DNA of 64,000 bases from the NCBI GenBank assembly GCA_000320605.2, contig KB445800.1, positions 868,056-932,055 on the forward strand. The letters run 5' to 3'. Positions within the stretch are counted from its first letter, which is position 1. The number at the start of each line of letters is the position of its first letter. Position numbers and translations under genes: made by a program. This DNA is from Gelatoporia subvermispora B. Lineage: Eukaryota > Basidiomycota > Agaricomycetes > Polyporales > Gelatoporiaceae. The notes beneath the pieces are model-generated. The model worked only from the letters and a program-made list of their open reading frames with translations. It was not told the origin of the DNA and did not search any database. Shown here piece after piece: positions 1 through 11,837 of the stretch.

Positions 1-257
1 TGCACCTTCCTGTCGCTTCTAGACTCCTTCTAGACCTAGCCATGCCTAGCCAGACCTAGACTGGGACATGTGACTCTGGGACACCTGCACATGTGCGCAT
101 CACGTGCATGCTATGTCACGTGACTAGCCTGGAGCCACGCAGGCAGCCACTACCAGCTAACTCGTCACTGTTCTGAGAATGGAACATACACTGCCTGCCA
201 CTGCTCTAGCGCTGGTTAAGCGCTTAGCTTCGAAAAAACTGTGACAGTAGTATGTAG
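1..257. repeat. Short-motif repeat region with two CACGTG sites
   Basis: This stretch has no gene. Positions 20-62 hold a cluster of ctagac/ctagcc motifs repeated several times in direct orientation. Two CACGTG E-box sequences lie 16 bp apart at 101-106 and 117-122. The second is inside a perfect 10-bp palindrome, gtcacgtgac, at 115-124, which resembles the Cbf1/bHLH consensus TCACGTGA. Whether it regulates anything is unknown, because the gene to its left is outside the window. Confidence 0.4.
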
Positions 258-2145
258 CTAAACATTGAAGCTCACGGCCGATTCCATGTTGGCATTGACA
301 CCGTTATCCCGGTGTTGATGGGACAAGATAAGGATCAGTACAATGCTGCATATACTGAACACGACGGAGCAGTAGCATGCAATTTGGGCTACACTGCGTT
401 CGGCTTTGGCTATATCGATGCTTTGCACTGCCAAAATATTCCAATTGACCGTCAGGATAACAGTCGCCTACGGCAAAAACCATTACTTCTGAAATACGCG
501 TATATGAGTTTGCACTCACAGGAACAGCGAGAGAGTCCCAATCATTCTTAAGTTGGGAGATGAACGCATTCCATGGAACATAGTTGACGAGGTAGTCTAC
601 CCAGAGTTGCTCCAGTTGACCGATGTAAATGTCGGGAAGATAGAAGCAAAATGGCAACAGGAGGAGAAAAGGAATTGACCGTTCGAACTGCCGCTTCTCC
701 AAGTTTTCGTGAACACTTTGATCTCGATTGAGACGTGCAAAGGGTTGGCCATAATGATGCAAAGCTCTGTTCCGAGCTTTCACATGCATCAGCTGCGGAA
801 TTCACCCAATTTGACTGCACGAGAACAATAACACGTGCCGATAAAATGTAATATTCTAGCTGCACGAGGTGAGCTGATATTCAACTGAGAGCATTTTTGC
901 CACGCACCAACAGAGCTCACGGGATCTCCGGTGCAGTTCCGCCCTTACGTGTCGGTCAGATTGTTTGCTGGAACAGCACAAACGTATTCGAGGCTCTAAC
1001 CTTTGAACTCACAAATGAGATCCAGATCAGTTCGCAATCTTCCCGCGCCATATGGTGCTGTTGACGTCGAAGATGTGTCGGCATCTAGTAGGAGTTAGGT
1101 GATCGTCAATTGCGCATCGACTGGGAGGAATAGCCTAGCATGTAATAGATACAGAATGGTGTCCTGCAGTTCTTCCAAGACTCTTTGCTCGATCTTGAAG
1201 TGACAAGGATATAACTCTCTGTGGGCCCTGTGCAGTAACACCATGCGGGTATAAATGACTAGTGTACAAACACTATTTTCTCAAAGGGAATCAGATGCAT
1301 CCCCCTTTATCGGAAGGAAGGACTTACACTAAACAATGATCACCAAAATTGCGCATCCCAGAAATTGCCTGAGTAGGATCCAGTAGCTATGAGAGAGATA
1401 ATTGTTTGATTATCAGCAAAGGCGACGCACCCAATTGAGACATGCAAAGAATCTGGCGGTCATCTTGAGTCAGCAATTGCGCATTGGTTTCTTCGAGCCA
1501 ATATATTGCCCGAGGTGACTCAGAGGCGAAATAGTACAAAGCTTCTCGCTTTCCCTCTGAATTAAATCTAAAATGTATCGCGAGTTCGAAATTTTCTGGC
1601 ATGTTTGGGTAATGGCCCATCTGCTCTTCTAGCTGTTTGACACAGTCCTCGATGTTTTGCAGGGTAACTGGGTCGTAAAGGTTCTGGTCGGTGAAAATAT
1701 ACTATCTCGTATGAGTTGATTATTTCGCGGGTTTCGGTAAGTAGGGTACCTTGTATTGGTGCTTGAAGTACAACTGTCCCTCAGGATGTGTGCAGGCCTC
1801 CCATCCATCTGCATTGGTCCTACATAAGCATGAGAATGGCGCTCTCTCTGCCGATCATGAAAATAGTTACTGGAAAGAAGGCCATGGCATATTGGGTCTT
1901 TGCATCGCAGGTATTGTTATTTCGTCGTTGAAAACACGGGGTCTAAATGGTATTGAATGTCAGCTTGTCAGGTATCTCCACCCATACAGAGCGGCGCACG
2001 TACATCAGAAGGCGATTCGAGTATCGCAGGATCGACAGGTAACATGGAGACGTAGGCGTGAGGATAATATCTTGCCAAGATGCAGGTTCCACAATCGACA
2101 GTTCGGATGGCGTAGCACAGTAACCGGCAGGGATAGCAGCATCCA
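258..2145 (-). CDS. WW-like-domain membrane protein of agaricomycetes (multi-exon)
   Basis: This is a hypothetical protein of a family common in mushroom genomes, with an N-terminal WW-like module, a second W-containing module and a C-terminal membrane region. The exons read on the minus strand are: one around 2145-1990; one carrying GWEACTHPEGQLYF near 1810-1750; one at about 1705-1390 carrying LYYFASESPRAIYWLEE; one near 1200-1130 (YPCHFKIEQRVLEELQD); one near 790-500 with the hydrophobic run FLLLLPFCFYLPDIYI followed by LEQLWVDYLV; and a last one down to 258 with a second hydrophobic segment after VNWNILAVQSID. The frame changes between segments agree with short GT-AG introns. The C-terminus is shorter than I remember for this family, which usually has further TM segments, so the copy may be truncated. 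The true start is uncertain; coding may extend upstream toward 2.8 kb. No function is known. Confidence 0.6.
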
Positions 2146-2966
2146 CCTGAGAGTGTTCTAGATGAACAAGAGATCAATCTCCCGCAGATACGGACTGCCG
2201 AGCCATGTCACGAACCACTTCGGGACGAAATGCTCCGCGTGAAAGGCAGGGCTTGGGGACAGGGTGAGGGCGATCGTCGACGCAGCGAGCTTCCTGGTGC
2301 CACAGACATCCCAAAGACTGCATGTTTGTACATTACAGAGCTTTGAGAAATAGCTGTGTCTAATTGTCACCGTTTTGGGGGCTATGTAGAAATGGATCAG
2401 GGGGTAGGTAGAGCTTATATGCGCAAGCTGATAGACGCACCTGGCCCCCGATGCACTGCGAGGCTATACATGATAACGCATTCTTTTGGTCTAGATCTAC
2501 TACTGCTGTCCCGGTATTATGAATCCAGGTAGATGCGTGTCTGTAGAAGGCCTCGGAGATGAGACCCTTGTTGATGCCCGCCGTTGAAGGGGATTCGATC
2601 AGGCAAGGCCCTGTAAATACGGCCCCCAATGTCGCTAGTCCAGCGGCCGAAGGACGTAGTCTCGAGCAGACATCTCGATTTGTATGGCGTCGTTGACTCG
2701 CACGACAGAATGTGTAGGTCAGCAGACATTCGCATGACATTCCGTTCCTCGGAAGGATATCTGACCGAAAGACGTAGAAGTTCAAGAACTTACCTGTATC
2801 GATAAGCCAAGATGGCTATAAATGGCACGCATCACTCGTCAGACCATTGGAACATGAGACCAAATAGAATTTCGGCTGTACAAATCCAGGAAAGCAACGT
2901 CCATCGCACACGCAGGTTGTCTAAGCAGCAGAACAGTGAGGGCCACAGGCAGCAGCTTTTCGTAGA
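2146..2966. other. Interval between the WW-like gene and coatomer alpha
   Basis: This holds the 3' end of the coatomer alpha transcript and possibly upstream exons of the WW-like gene. A minus-strand frame open from about 2785 to 2360 is fairly protein-like but matches nothing I recognise. I cannot tell whether it is a 5' exon of the neighbouring gene or noise. Confidence 0.3.
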
Positions 2967-5900
2967 CTATGAACGGGGAGCCGGGAGGCCGGAAGACGGA
3001 GCGCCAATTTCCGTCAATTGCGTGAGTGGCTCCAGCTTTCCGTTGAATTCAGGCAAGAAGGCGGCATTGGTATAGGGGCATCGCACAGTGGGCGATCCCT
3101 TGTATATCGGGGTGAAGCTTGCCGCGCAGATCTCGAATTCAGTGAACTCGTCATATGTGATGTCCACTGCATTGCGAGGGTTGCGGTCTCCGGCAGCGAT
3201 GCGTTGCCGCGCCTTGAGAAAACAAATGGGTGTGTATTCGCAAGCAGTGTTCTGAGACAACTCACCTGAGCGACAATTTTGGGGTCAGGATTCAGCTCGA
3301 GTAAGCGTCGCGCAAACCGTGCCGCCGTTGCGTGATTGTTCGCTTTTGCGAAGACACCAATCGCGCTACGCAGTGCGATTTGCAGATGAGGCGGCTGCAG
3401 TTGGCAGTGCGTGAAGTATGCAGCGAGCTCCAGGCTGCGCCGCACGTTATCGGGTTCATCCTGTGCCACGCGTCTACGCTCGATTTCCAGCGTCACGCCG
3501 AGAAGATACTCCCGTGTCAAAGTAACAAGGTCGCGCCACTATAGTTTCGGCAAGTTCCCTCAGTGTCGCCAGCAGTATATCACGTTGTTGCGACTCACCT
3601 CTTTGGCCTCATTATCAGAGGATACAGGCACCAGCAACAGGGTGCGCAGCACCGACCGGAAGACGGCCTGGGCTTCAGGTAGCTTCGCCCCAGATACGGC
3701 ACGGAAGCCTTCCGAAAGCTCCGAGCGCACTGACTGCAGAGTGCGCACAGTGATGGGGAGAACACGACTGGGAGAAGATTCGCTTGGGTTCCTTCTCAGG
3801 TGTAGTTGCAACGGGGGCAGAGTCGGAAGAGTGGACAGATATGCGTGTGATGAACGGTACGTGGAAAGGAAATATGGTTTGAGGAGGGCGAAGTTGACGA
3901 CACCGAATTGGCGGCTCAATAACTATATCGTAATCGTGAGATGGACCGAAAGTAAACGTGTGACGCGAAGCTCACCTGCATGGCCGTTTCGAACGATCCC
4001 GCAGCTGCATGATCAGCAGCGAAAGGTGAGTTGCGCACCCAGAGTTCGACTTCGCTGACTCCAGGAGCGGCGCCCGCGCCGAGATCAGCCTCTACCTCGG
4101 GCAGTTCCTCTTCTTGTTCCACACCTGGCTGAACTTCCTCTCCGTCAGCATCAAGGTCCCACGCGCCCTCCTCTGCCTCAAGATCCTCGTGGACTTCCTC
4201 ATCTCTGGCCCAGTCATCCAGTGCTGCGGATGCGGCAACACCGGCACTGTCGAAGCCGTTGACATACGAGGGCTCTCCGCCATTCTCAAGATTCCCGTTC
4301 GCCAGCGCACGGTCGAAGAAGCTCTCTCCAGCGGAGAGGGACGGCCAGTTGAGGTCGGTCGTGGCGGTAACGACTGGTGGCGGTTTCAACGTAGATGTGC
4401 CGTACGAAGGAATGTCATCAACATCCGCCTCTGTAAGACCAGCAGCTTCCAAGATTTCGGCCGCCAGATCCTCCAAGCCGTTCGTCTTGGCCGTCAAGTA
4501 AGCCAAGGGATCTAATATGAGCAATCACATGAGTCGCATGCGGCGGGTTAGCAGTGTGCAGTTGCAGTGACCTACACATTCCAACGTCCCGGAGAACTGA
4601 GATTCTGCCCTGCACGTCACCAGCGTATAGTGCGTTGTGGAACCTGGACATCGGATCACCGCGAGCGTCAGCGATCTTCTGCATCTTGGACAACTTGTCG
4701 ATGCTGCCAGTTGCAAGATACAAGAAGGAGAGACGGTCGAAGTTCTTCGTCTGCTGGTACGCCTTCTCCACAGTCTAGATACAAGGGTTAGTGACAAGCG
4801 AGCACACACAATGGAGTCGAGGTCCTGACTTTGTGGGCACCCTGCTTGAGGGCTTGCTGCGCAAGACGTTCCCAACATTCCGGTCGGTCAATAGCGCGCG
4901 CAGTCTCTAGCGCGACATCGAGATTTCCGCATTCAATCGCCAGGTCAAAGCGGGTGTTTTTGTCCTGGACGAAATGGAGGGCAATCTGATCGAGTTCTCA
5001 TGAGTATCCTCTCCGTACAACTTGCACACAGACAGACCTCTGGGAAGCCCTTCTGTTGTAGGTATGCAATTATACTTTGGCCCAACAAGTTGGATGTACG
5101 AATAATGTAAAGCATCTCTTCATGATTGTTGCGTAGCAACGCAAGTTTGAAGCGGTACTCGGTCGGGTCGATGGTAATTGTGCGTGGGCGGGCTGAACGG
5201 TCCAGGCAGTGCACAGTCTTGCCCTTGACGCGCGTGAGGTAAACTGGATTATCAAGGGTGCAAATGACGCCGTGATCGCTACAAGGTGTCAACTGATAGT
5301 GCGAGGATTAGGTCAAGGAAGATAGCCTACCCTTGTGCGAGACAGTACTTGATGTGATTCAGAGTGGAATAGATAAAGACGCCGGAGTCATCCCAAGCGC
5401 CGGACTTGATACGGATAGTCTCGTGGATGAGAGTGTGCTGGGAGAAGTTCTTGTTGGCAATTGTGATCGCTGATCGGGTGCGTAAGTACATAGCTTGTCC
5501 GAAGTTCATCATAACTTACTATGCTTGCTCAGGAGCGCGACCAAGGACCCATCCGCACTCCAGATGGCATACTTCACGGGCGGGGTGGTAATCTCAGCGA
5601 TGTTCTTCTGCTGTTGAATATCATACAGGACTACAGAGGATGTTGAACTGAGAATCAAGCTCGCAGTACCACCATAGAAGATCTCGTTGGTCTGAACCGG
5701 TGGCTTGATGGTCTTGACAACCGAGTTCGAGAGATCGCGGACCTCAATGAGCTATAGTGTCTCATGTGAAGAGCTGTCCAGGCGCCAGAGCTGGAACGAC
5801 GCACCTGAGATGTCTTGTTCAGCACAGCGAACCTGTTACGCGCAACGAAAATAGCGGAATGTCCGCTTCCTCTCTTCCCGTCAACTGAGGAATCTTTCAC

Positions 5901-7360
5901 CTCTCCAACAGCGTCCTTGGGAAGGGGTGTGAGCTCAAACAGGCCATTGTCGGAAGAGATTGTGAGCACGACGGCGCGTTCGGCAGGGTTGTAACTGAGT
6001 GTGCGGGGAGGCACATACGGGCTGCCAAATTTTCGGACACTCAGAAGCCCGATATCCGATCCGGTGTTGATGTCATATGCACGGACGTATTTGTCTCGCA
6101 CATAATAGACGGTGTCGCCGTGCATGGCAAACGCCGGCCTCTCACGTTCAAGCTTGAAGACAATCAACCCGCTATCATGGCCTAGGGCATTGTCAGAAAT
6201 GCGAATATATGCGGTCTGCTATGGTGATACCCACCTGCCGCGAACAGATTCAGTTCGGGATGCGCCGCCAGAACCCAGAAGCGATCGTTCTCCCTCCTGA
6301 AGGTCTGCACCGCTGATCGCTTGGTAAGATCCCAGACGCGAACCGTCTTGTCTTCTCCGCAAGAGACAATGAGTTCGTGCTTAGGGTGAAAGAGAGCTGT
6401 TGACACATTGTTGAAATGGCCCCTGCACGAATCGACCTCCCATGCTTTCGTCTCGCTCATTCGCCAGATCTTGATCTGCCGGTCGTCTGCTGCCGAAACG
6501 ATGAGCGGCAGAGTTGGGTGGAAAGTCGCGTAGTTGACACCGCGATCATGTCCCTCCAGAACATATTTGACCGTGGAAAAGTTGTCGAACGTGTCAAAGG
6601 TGCCTGGTGCGGAGTTGGGGGTGTTCTTCCGGAGTCCAGAGATGTCCCAGACACGAACAGTCTGGTCTTGCGACGCGGAGACTACCAGGTCCTCCTTGGG
6701 ATGAAACTGGGCGGACATGACGTAGTGCGAGTGTCCAGTTAGAATTGCAATGCAGTTGCGCGACGTGCTGTTCCAAATGCGAATGGTCTGGTCATCGGAG
6801 GCCGAAAGCTGCACGGTAGCGCATTGTGAGCGATTGCATAATCACAGTGTAAGTGCACGTACAATCCAGGGCATCTCATGGTGGAACTGGACAGTGCGGA
6901 CATAGTCGAGATGTCCATGCAGCGTGAAGAGACACCTTCTGTTCTGTGGTCGGATATCTGCAACGATGCAACTCAGCGCGATCATGGAACAGGTGTGGAG
7001 AGCGCGCACTCACCCCAAACCTTGATCTTGTAGTCGTCACCGCCAGTTACGAGCAATGCTCGGCTCGGGTGTATAGCGACGCCGCGCACAGGGCCTTTAA
7101 GACGTCAAATACCGAGCTAGTCCACGCATTGGCTTCGACGCGTACCTTCATGCTCCTCGAACCTGTCCACCAACACACCCATCCGGTAGTTCCATAGCTG
7201 TACGCTTCCGTTGTGAAGAGACGCGGCAAGGAGTGGTTGGGTCGGATGGAATGCAAGACCTGTTACTACTGTCTTGAGCCTGTAGTTCACAAGGCTTCAA
7301 AATGCACTCACCCTTGACACGGTTGCTCTTCGACTCGAACTTCGTCAACATCACCGACAT
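2967..7360 (-). CDS. COP1: Coatomer subunit alpha (alpha-COP)
   Basis: This is the large scaffold subunit of the COPI vesicle coat, which acts in Golgi-to-ER and intra-Golgi transport on the cytosolic face of Golgi membranes. The protein begins [17 protein letters not shown], the characteristic alpha-COP N-terminus, so the ATG at 7360 is the start. A WD40 propeller follows: 6814-6182 alone carries [48 protein letters not shown] and [14 protein letters not shown]. Next comes the WD-associated/solenoid region (6167-4400) and then the C-terminal COPI domain with YNPAE- and [14 protein letters not shown] motifs, ending at 2967. The gene is broken by about a dozen short introns, and the segments in order cover the expected ~1,200 residues. 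It is divergent from the RSC8/SWI3 gene with a 285-bp shared promoter. I see no disruption. The family assignment is very secure; internal exon borders were not all resolved. Confidence 0.93.
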
Positions 7361-7645
7361 CTTGGTAGGAGAATTACGGTCGGCGGAACGAAGTGCAACC
7401 AGTCGATTCGTGAATGTTATAACCAGGACTCTCAAACCGTGACGTGGAGATATTAAGCCGCTGTAGACACCTGCGGCGACGTGGAACTTCAGGAATTAAG
7501 GATGCTGATAGCTCGCGCGCGTCAGCTGCGTACAGCTGTAACCGGGACATAGCTTATCCTGGTCGCTAAGTAGACTTATCGCAGCAAAAAGGCAAATGTA
7601 AACATTTGGCTTGTTTGGCGAGACCGTGGCTTGAACACCGCGACC
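7361..7645. promoter_or_regulatory. Divergent promoter (coatomer alpha / RSC8) with forkhead-like palindrome
   Basis: This 285-bp intergenic stretch lies between two divergent ATGs and must hold both promoters. It contains a perfect inverted repeat, CAAATGT-aa-ACATTTG, at 7593-7608. The centre reads TGTAAACA (7597-7604), the consensus core of forkhead transcription factors. No TATA box is obvious, which is usual for housekeeping genes. That the site is bound is an inference. Confidence 0.55.
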
Positions 7646-9892
7646 ATGTCTTCACCAAAACGTACCGCGTCGCCATCCCCCATCTCTTCCGACGCGAAGA
7701 GAATTAAGCTAACTGTTCCTCAGCAAAATCAGGGAGCTACCGCCGTTGATCCCGAAAATGCTCCGGGCAAACGTAGCGAGCTAGAACCCATCCAAGGAGG
7801 CGATATCGGCAACCTGCCACCCGCCGATGGCGCAGGCCCATCCACGGAGCCCGCGAGCGCGATTCCGGTCCGAGTGCTGAAGGGAGAAGGGGAGGGCGAA
7901 GGTGGCGAGGATGGTGGCGACGTCTCTATGGCGGAGGGAGGTGACGCGGGTGATGAAGAGGGTGAGTCTGGTGAGGAGAATGACGAAGAAGACCCCGCCC
8001 AACTTGAAGCTACTCGTCTGCGGCTCGAGGAACAGGCTCGCAAGTACCTCGCAGCTCAGACACATGAAGTTATCATCCCTTCGTACGCCGCTTGGTTCGA
8101 CATGTCCAAGATTCACGCTATTGAGAAACGCGCACTGCCGGAGTTCTTCAATTCTCGGAACAGGTCGAAGACACCAGCCATCTACAAGGACTATCGTGAC
8201 TTCATGGTCAACACGTACCGTCTGCGGCCATCCGAATACCTGACAGTGACTGCATGCCGCCGGAATCTTGCAGGAGACGTGTGCGCTATCATGCGCGTGC
8301 ACGCCTTCCTCGAACAATGGGGACTGATCAACTACCAAGTACGTTCTTGACCCCTCATGGCTTCCGCACTCGCTGAATGATACCCTTAGATTGATCCCGA
8401 ACAGCGCCCAGCTGCTCTTGCTCCTCCTTTCACTGGTCACTTCCGGGTCATCCTTGATACACCCCGAGGTCTTCAATCTCTCCATCCTGGCACTCGCCCC
8501 AAGGAACAACCAAACGGTGCACCAGTCAATGGGGCTACTAAACCTGCGCCTTCTGCCACACCGGCGTCTTTGGAGTTGCGCAATTCGATCTATCAGACTT
8601 CAGCCAAGTCGTCGCGGCAAGTCAGCGAAGCCGAGGCGAATGCACTTGTAAATGGTGCGGCGGCACCAAATGGCGTGGACCGGCAGATGTCGGTCAAGTA
8701 CCAGTGCGACACATGCGGCGTTGACTGCACGCAAGTCCGGTATCACTCTTTGAAGACGAAGAACTTCGAGTTGTGCCCACCATGCTATCTCGATGGCCGA
8801 TTCCCATCCTCCATGTTCAGCGGCGACTTCGTGAAGTTGGCCAATGTCGCTGGCACTAACGGGGTCCACCAGGGCACCGGTCCGGGCACAGAAGATGATT
8901 GGTCAGACCAAGAAATTCTCCTCTTGCTGGAGGGTGTCGAGATGTACGACGACGACTGGTCTGCAATTGAAGAACATGTCGGCTCTCGGACGGCGCAGCA
9001 ATGCGTACGCAAATTCCTGCAGCTACCAATCGAGGATCCCTACATCGCGACCGAGGGCAATATGGGGCCGCTGCGATTCTCGCGGATACCGTTTGAGCAG
9101 GCTGACAACCCAGTCATGAGCGTTGTGGCGTTCCTGGCGGGTGTTGTTGGACCTGGAGTTGCCGCTGAAGCGGCGAAGACCGCCCTCCATGAACTTACGG
9201 ATGGAGACAGGAAGGTAGAAGAATCGGAGGAGAACACCGAAGCTAAGGCCTCGGAGGATGCGGTCGAGGCAAAGGATGACGAAGCACAAAAGTCAGACGA
9301 GCGCATGGATGAGGATGGCACCAAACGCGACACGGCTTCTCAGCCTGCGCCAGAGACGTTAGGTGAATCCAGCCTCGAGCGCTCTACATCAGTGGAGGGC
9401 ATGGCTGTTGATTCTGAGTCCGGTATTCAGAAGCCCACTCGGTCCATCCCTCATTCCAAGGTCGTCCGTGCAGCCAACTTGGCGCTAAAGTCGTCGACCA
9501 AGGCCGCAGGCGCGCTCGCCGACGCAGAGGACGCGCAAATCCGCTCGACGCTTGCAACACTCATCAAGCTGACGCTGACTAAGCTTGAGCTGAAGATGGA
9601 GCAGTTCGAGGAGCTCGAGGATTTACTTGAGGAGGAACGCAAGAGCCTCGAGAGCGCGCGGATGGCGCTCGTGAATGAACGAGTCGGTCTCAAGCGCATG
9701 CTCGATAGTGTCAAAACGGAGCTTGCGAAGAACGCCGGAGCGCCGGGCGCCGGGGTTATCTCTGCCGCTACTCAGGCCCAGGCAGCCTTGACGGCTGGCC
9801 AAGGTACGAAGGTAACGGAGGTAGCAAGCGGTACGCCTGTTGATGGGGATGCGGGTCCTGTGTCAGGAGGAAACATTGTGCCATTGTCATAG
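7646..9892 (+). CDS. RSC8: SWI/SNF-RSC chromatin remodelling subunit (Rsc8/Swi3-like), join(7646..8338,8390..9892)
   Basis: This is the core scaffold subunit of SWI/SNF and RSC nucleosome-remodelling complexes in the nucleus. The 731-residue protein has an acidic low-complexity stretch (about 80-125), a SWIRM domain (about 141-231, from [20 protein letters not shown] to [12 protein letters not shown]), a ZZ-type zinc finger (about 335-385, [10 protein letters not shown]...FELCPPC), a SANT domain (about 400-445, [20 protein letters not shown]), and a C-terminal coiled coil rich in Glu/Leu/Lys (about 600-690). This is the Swi3/Rsc8/SMARCC architecture. One phase-0 intron (8339-8389, GTACGT...TTAG) sits at the end of the SWIRM domain, and both exon lengths are multiples of three. 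Start: the first in-frame ATG is at 7646 ([10 protein letters not shown]). Rsc8 and Swi3 are often a single gene in filamentous fungi, so the symbol is approximate. Confidence 0.93.
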
Positions 9893-10366
9893 TGGTGGGG
9901 ACGATGATCCAATTTGTGTGCTCTACGCTATCGCTTGAACGTTTTTATCGACCGGTGTTTATCTGCTTCCGCGTAAATACAGCTATGTATATCATTGCCC
10001 AGATGGTCGGGCAAATGTAATTGTGGACTATACGGTGTGCGGAGAGCGAAGTAAACACAGGAATTCGGCAGCAGGCCTACAGTCCTGATGGCATGAATTG
10101 TATCTCTGTTGCGTCCCAGTCCGAGGAGAACCCATGGCGGGAATACCTTTCGGTGAAGGATATGGGTGGTAAGGTATCAAATTCGATACGTTTGGCAGCG
10201 AGCCTTCGGACACTCAGGAGCAAATTGGAGCCCTGGTTGACACACATAACAATGTCAACATTCCGGAGACTTCACTGAGGAGCCATAAACCGACCGAATA
10301 AGAGAAAACAGTGGGTATCCACCTAAGGAATGTGAGCTTCGCGCGTTCTGGGAACCAAAGACTCGC
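9893..10366. other. Interval between RSC8 and the DUF6533 gene
   Basis: This holds the 3' UTR of the RSC8-like gene and possibly the last small exons of the minus-strand DUF6533 gene, since a good donor (GTAAGC) overlaps that gene's proposed stop. Nothing else is recognisable. Confidence 0.3.
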
Positions 10367-11837
10367 TTACGCATTCTTCGCCGCGTTCCCCAAGATCAGA
10401 TTAGGCATGAAGGAGACCACGGTGCTGATTATGAGAGTTACTGCGAGCCATGAATTCAGATATCATCCCGGGCATTCAATAGGGCTCGAACTTGCCGAGA
10501 ATCCTGTCCATTGACGTCAGTAACCAATTGCAACACCAGCCAGAGAGCACACTAACGTCAAAAAGTGTATATTACCGTCGCGGCAGAGGCGAGATACGAT
10601 GGGTGTCTCCCTGAGAGAGCCGCTGCTCAAACATTTGTATGCGTTCAAAAAAAAGAGCGTGACTACTTCATGTTTCAATACGAGTAGACAATTCATGAGT
10701 GATCAAGCGTACCTTCAAATGAGAGAAGAGGAACCCTGCATATCACGCATGAATATGGCACAAATACATCTTTTTATTGGCTTACCAACACAGCTTATAG
10801 AATTCAGGGGACGAGGGGATGATGCAGCCAATGGTATGCCAATTGGCCGGCGGTGGAATAAAATCTGGCAATATCTGTCGAAACGCATATACAGCCATCA
10901 TTATGACCACCTATGAAAGTATTGTGAGCAAGTCCTGGCATGTTTATGGGAGGTTTCAATACTGACGGCAGATGCGACTGTCCGTTGTTGGGAATCGCGA
11001 TGAGTATGTCATGCCTTGTTTTCCGAGACTCCTGTGGCTTACCGAATAGCAGCGCGCACAGAAAAAGTAGCACTAGATAGGCCACGTCAAGAGAATATCA
11101 CATATTGATCATGCATAGTATACATACCTATCTGGCTCGTCCCGTACAAAGCATACAGTCGCAGTATGAGACTAAGTTCGACACTTGCTATAATGACCAT
11201 AGCACTCCTATAGGAAGCTAATCAGTCACGTCGTGCGATTCGTGTTTTTCTGCAGTGCTTACGCGACGTCGAAGATCGCTAGTTGTCTGCATCTGATAGG
11301 TCATGACAGACATGACAGATATTAGTGATTTCGATTTCTGAAAGTCTCAGACATACTCATTTCGACGGAAAGCAATGGTCTGACACCTTCCCACGGATAT
11401 GATTGTCAGACATAGATCTAGGTGGTCGAGAATTCCAACACTCACAGTTGGCACCCGAGACCAAAGTATCGAGAGATGAAGTAGAGAAACTTTGGTAGAC
11501 TGTTGGAAGACCTACAACAGAGTACCTTCAGCGCAATTTCACCTTGCATTTGAGTGATCCTACTCACTGCCACACTAGTCGTATCTTGCCGTACGTCAGT
11601 AACATAGACCAATGCAGACGCGCCAGCCAGAGGGTCAACACACCTCATTGTCAAGTGAATACGCCCAGTCGTGTAGCAACCATGCAGAGCAGGCAACTTT
11701 GTCAAGCTATGAGAATTGTTCGTTCGAATGCAGCATCGGTTTGATATTAGCTCACCTGAAATGTATTCAACCTGCCTCTCAATGGTGGCAAATGCTATTG
11801 GATCCACTGCAAGACTAGGCGACTGGTAGGCAAACAT
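10367..11837 (-). CDS. DUF6533-type seven-transmembrane protein (multi-exon)
   Basis: This is a multi-pass membrane protein of the DUF6533 family that is expanded in agaricomycetes; its function is unknown. It is hard to see because it is split into many small exons. In order on the minus strand: MFAYQSPSLAVDPIA start at 11837; ACSAWLLHDWAYSLDNE near 11700-11640, which matches the family's YDW-type TM1 motif; SLPKFLYFISRYFGLGC near 11490-11450; SAMVIIASVELSLILRLYAL near 11215-11150; AYLVLLFLCALLF near 11085-11045; VVIMMAVYAFRQILP with TIGCIIPSSPEFYKLCW near 10910-10800; VPLLSFE then VTLFFLNAYKCL near 10740-10620; and LAVTLIISTVVSFMPNLI near 10450-10390. The segments alternate hydrophobic helices with short loops in family order. 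The 3' end is uncertain; 10367 is the first stop in the last readable exon. Confidence 0.6.

Noticed and set aside
3411..4058. 215-codon plus-strand frame
   Set aside because: It is antisense to coatomer alpha exons.
7781..8509. 242-codon antisense frame across the RSC8-like gene
   Set aside because: It is a shadow of the SWIRM-coding exon and has no family pattern.
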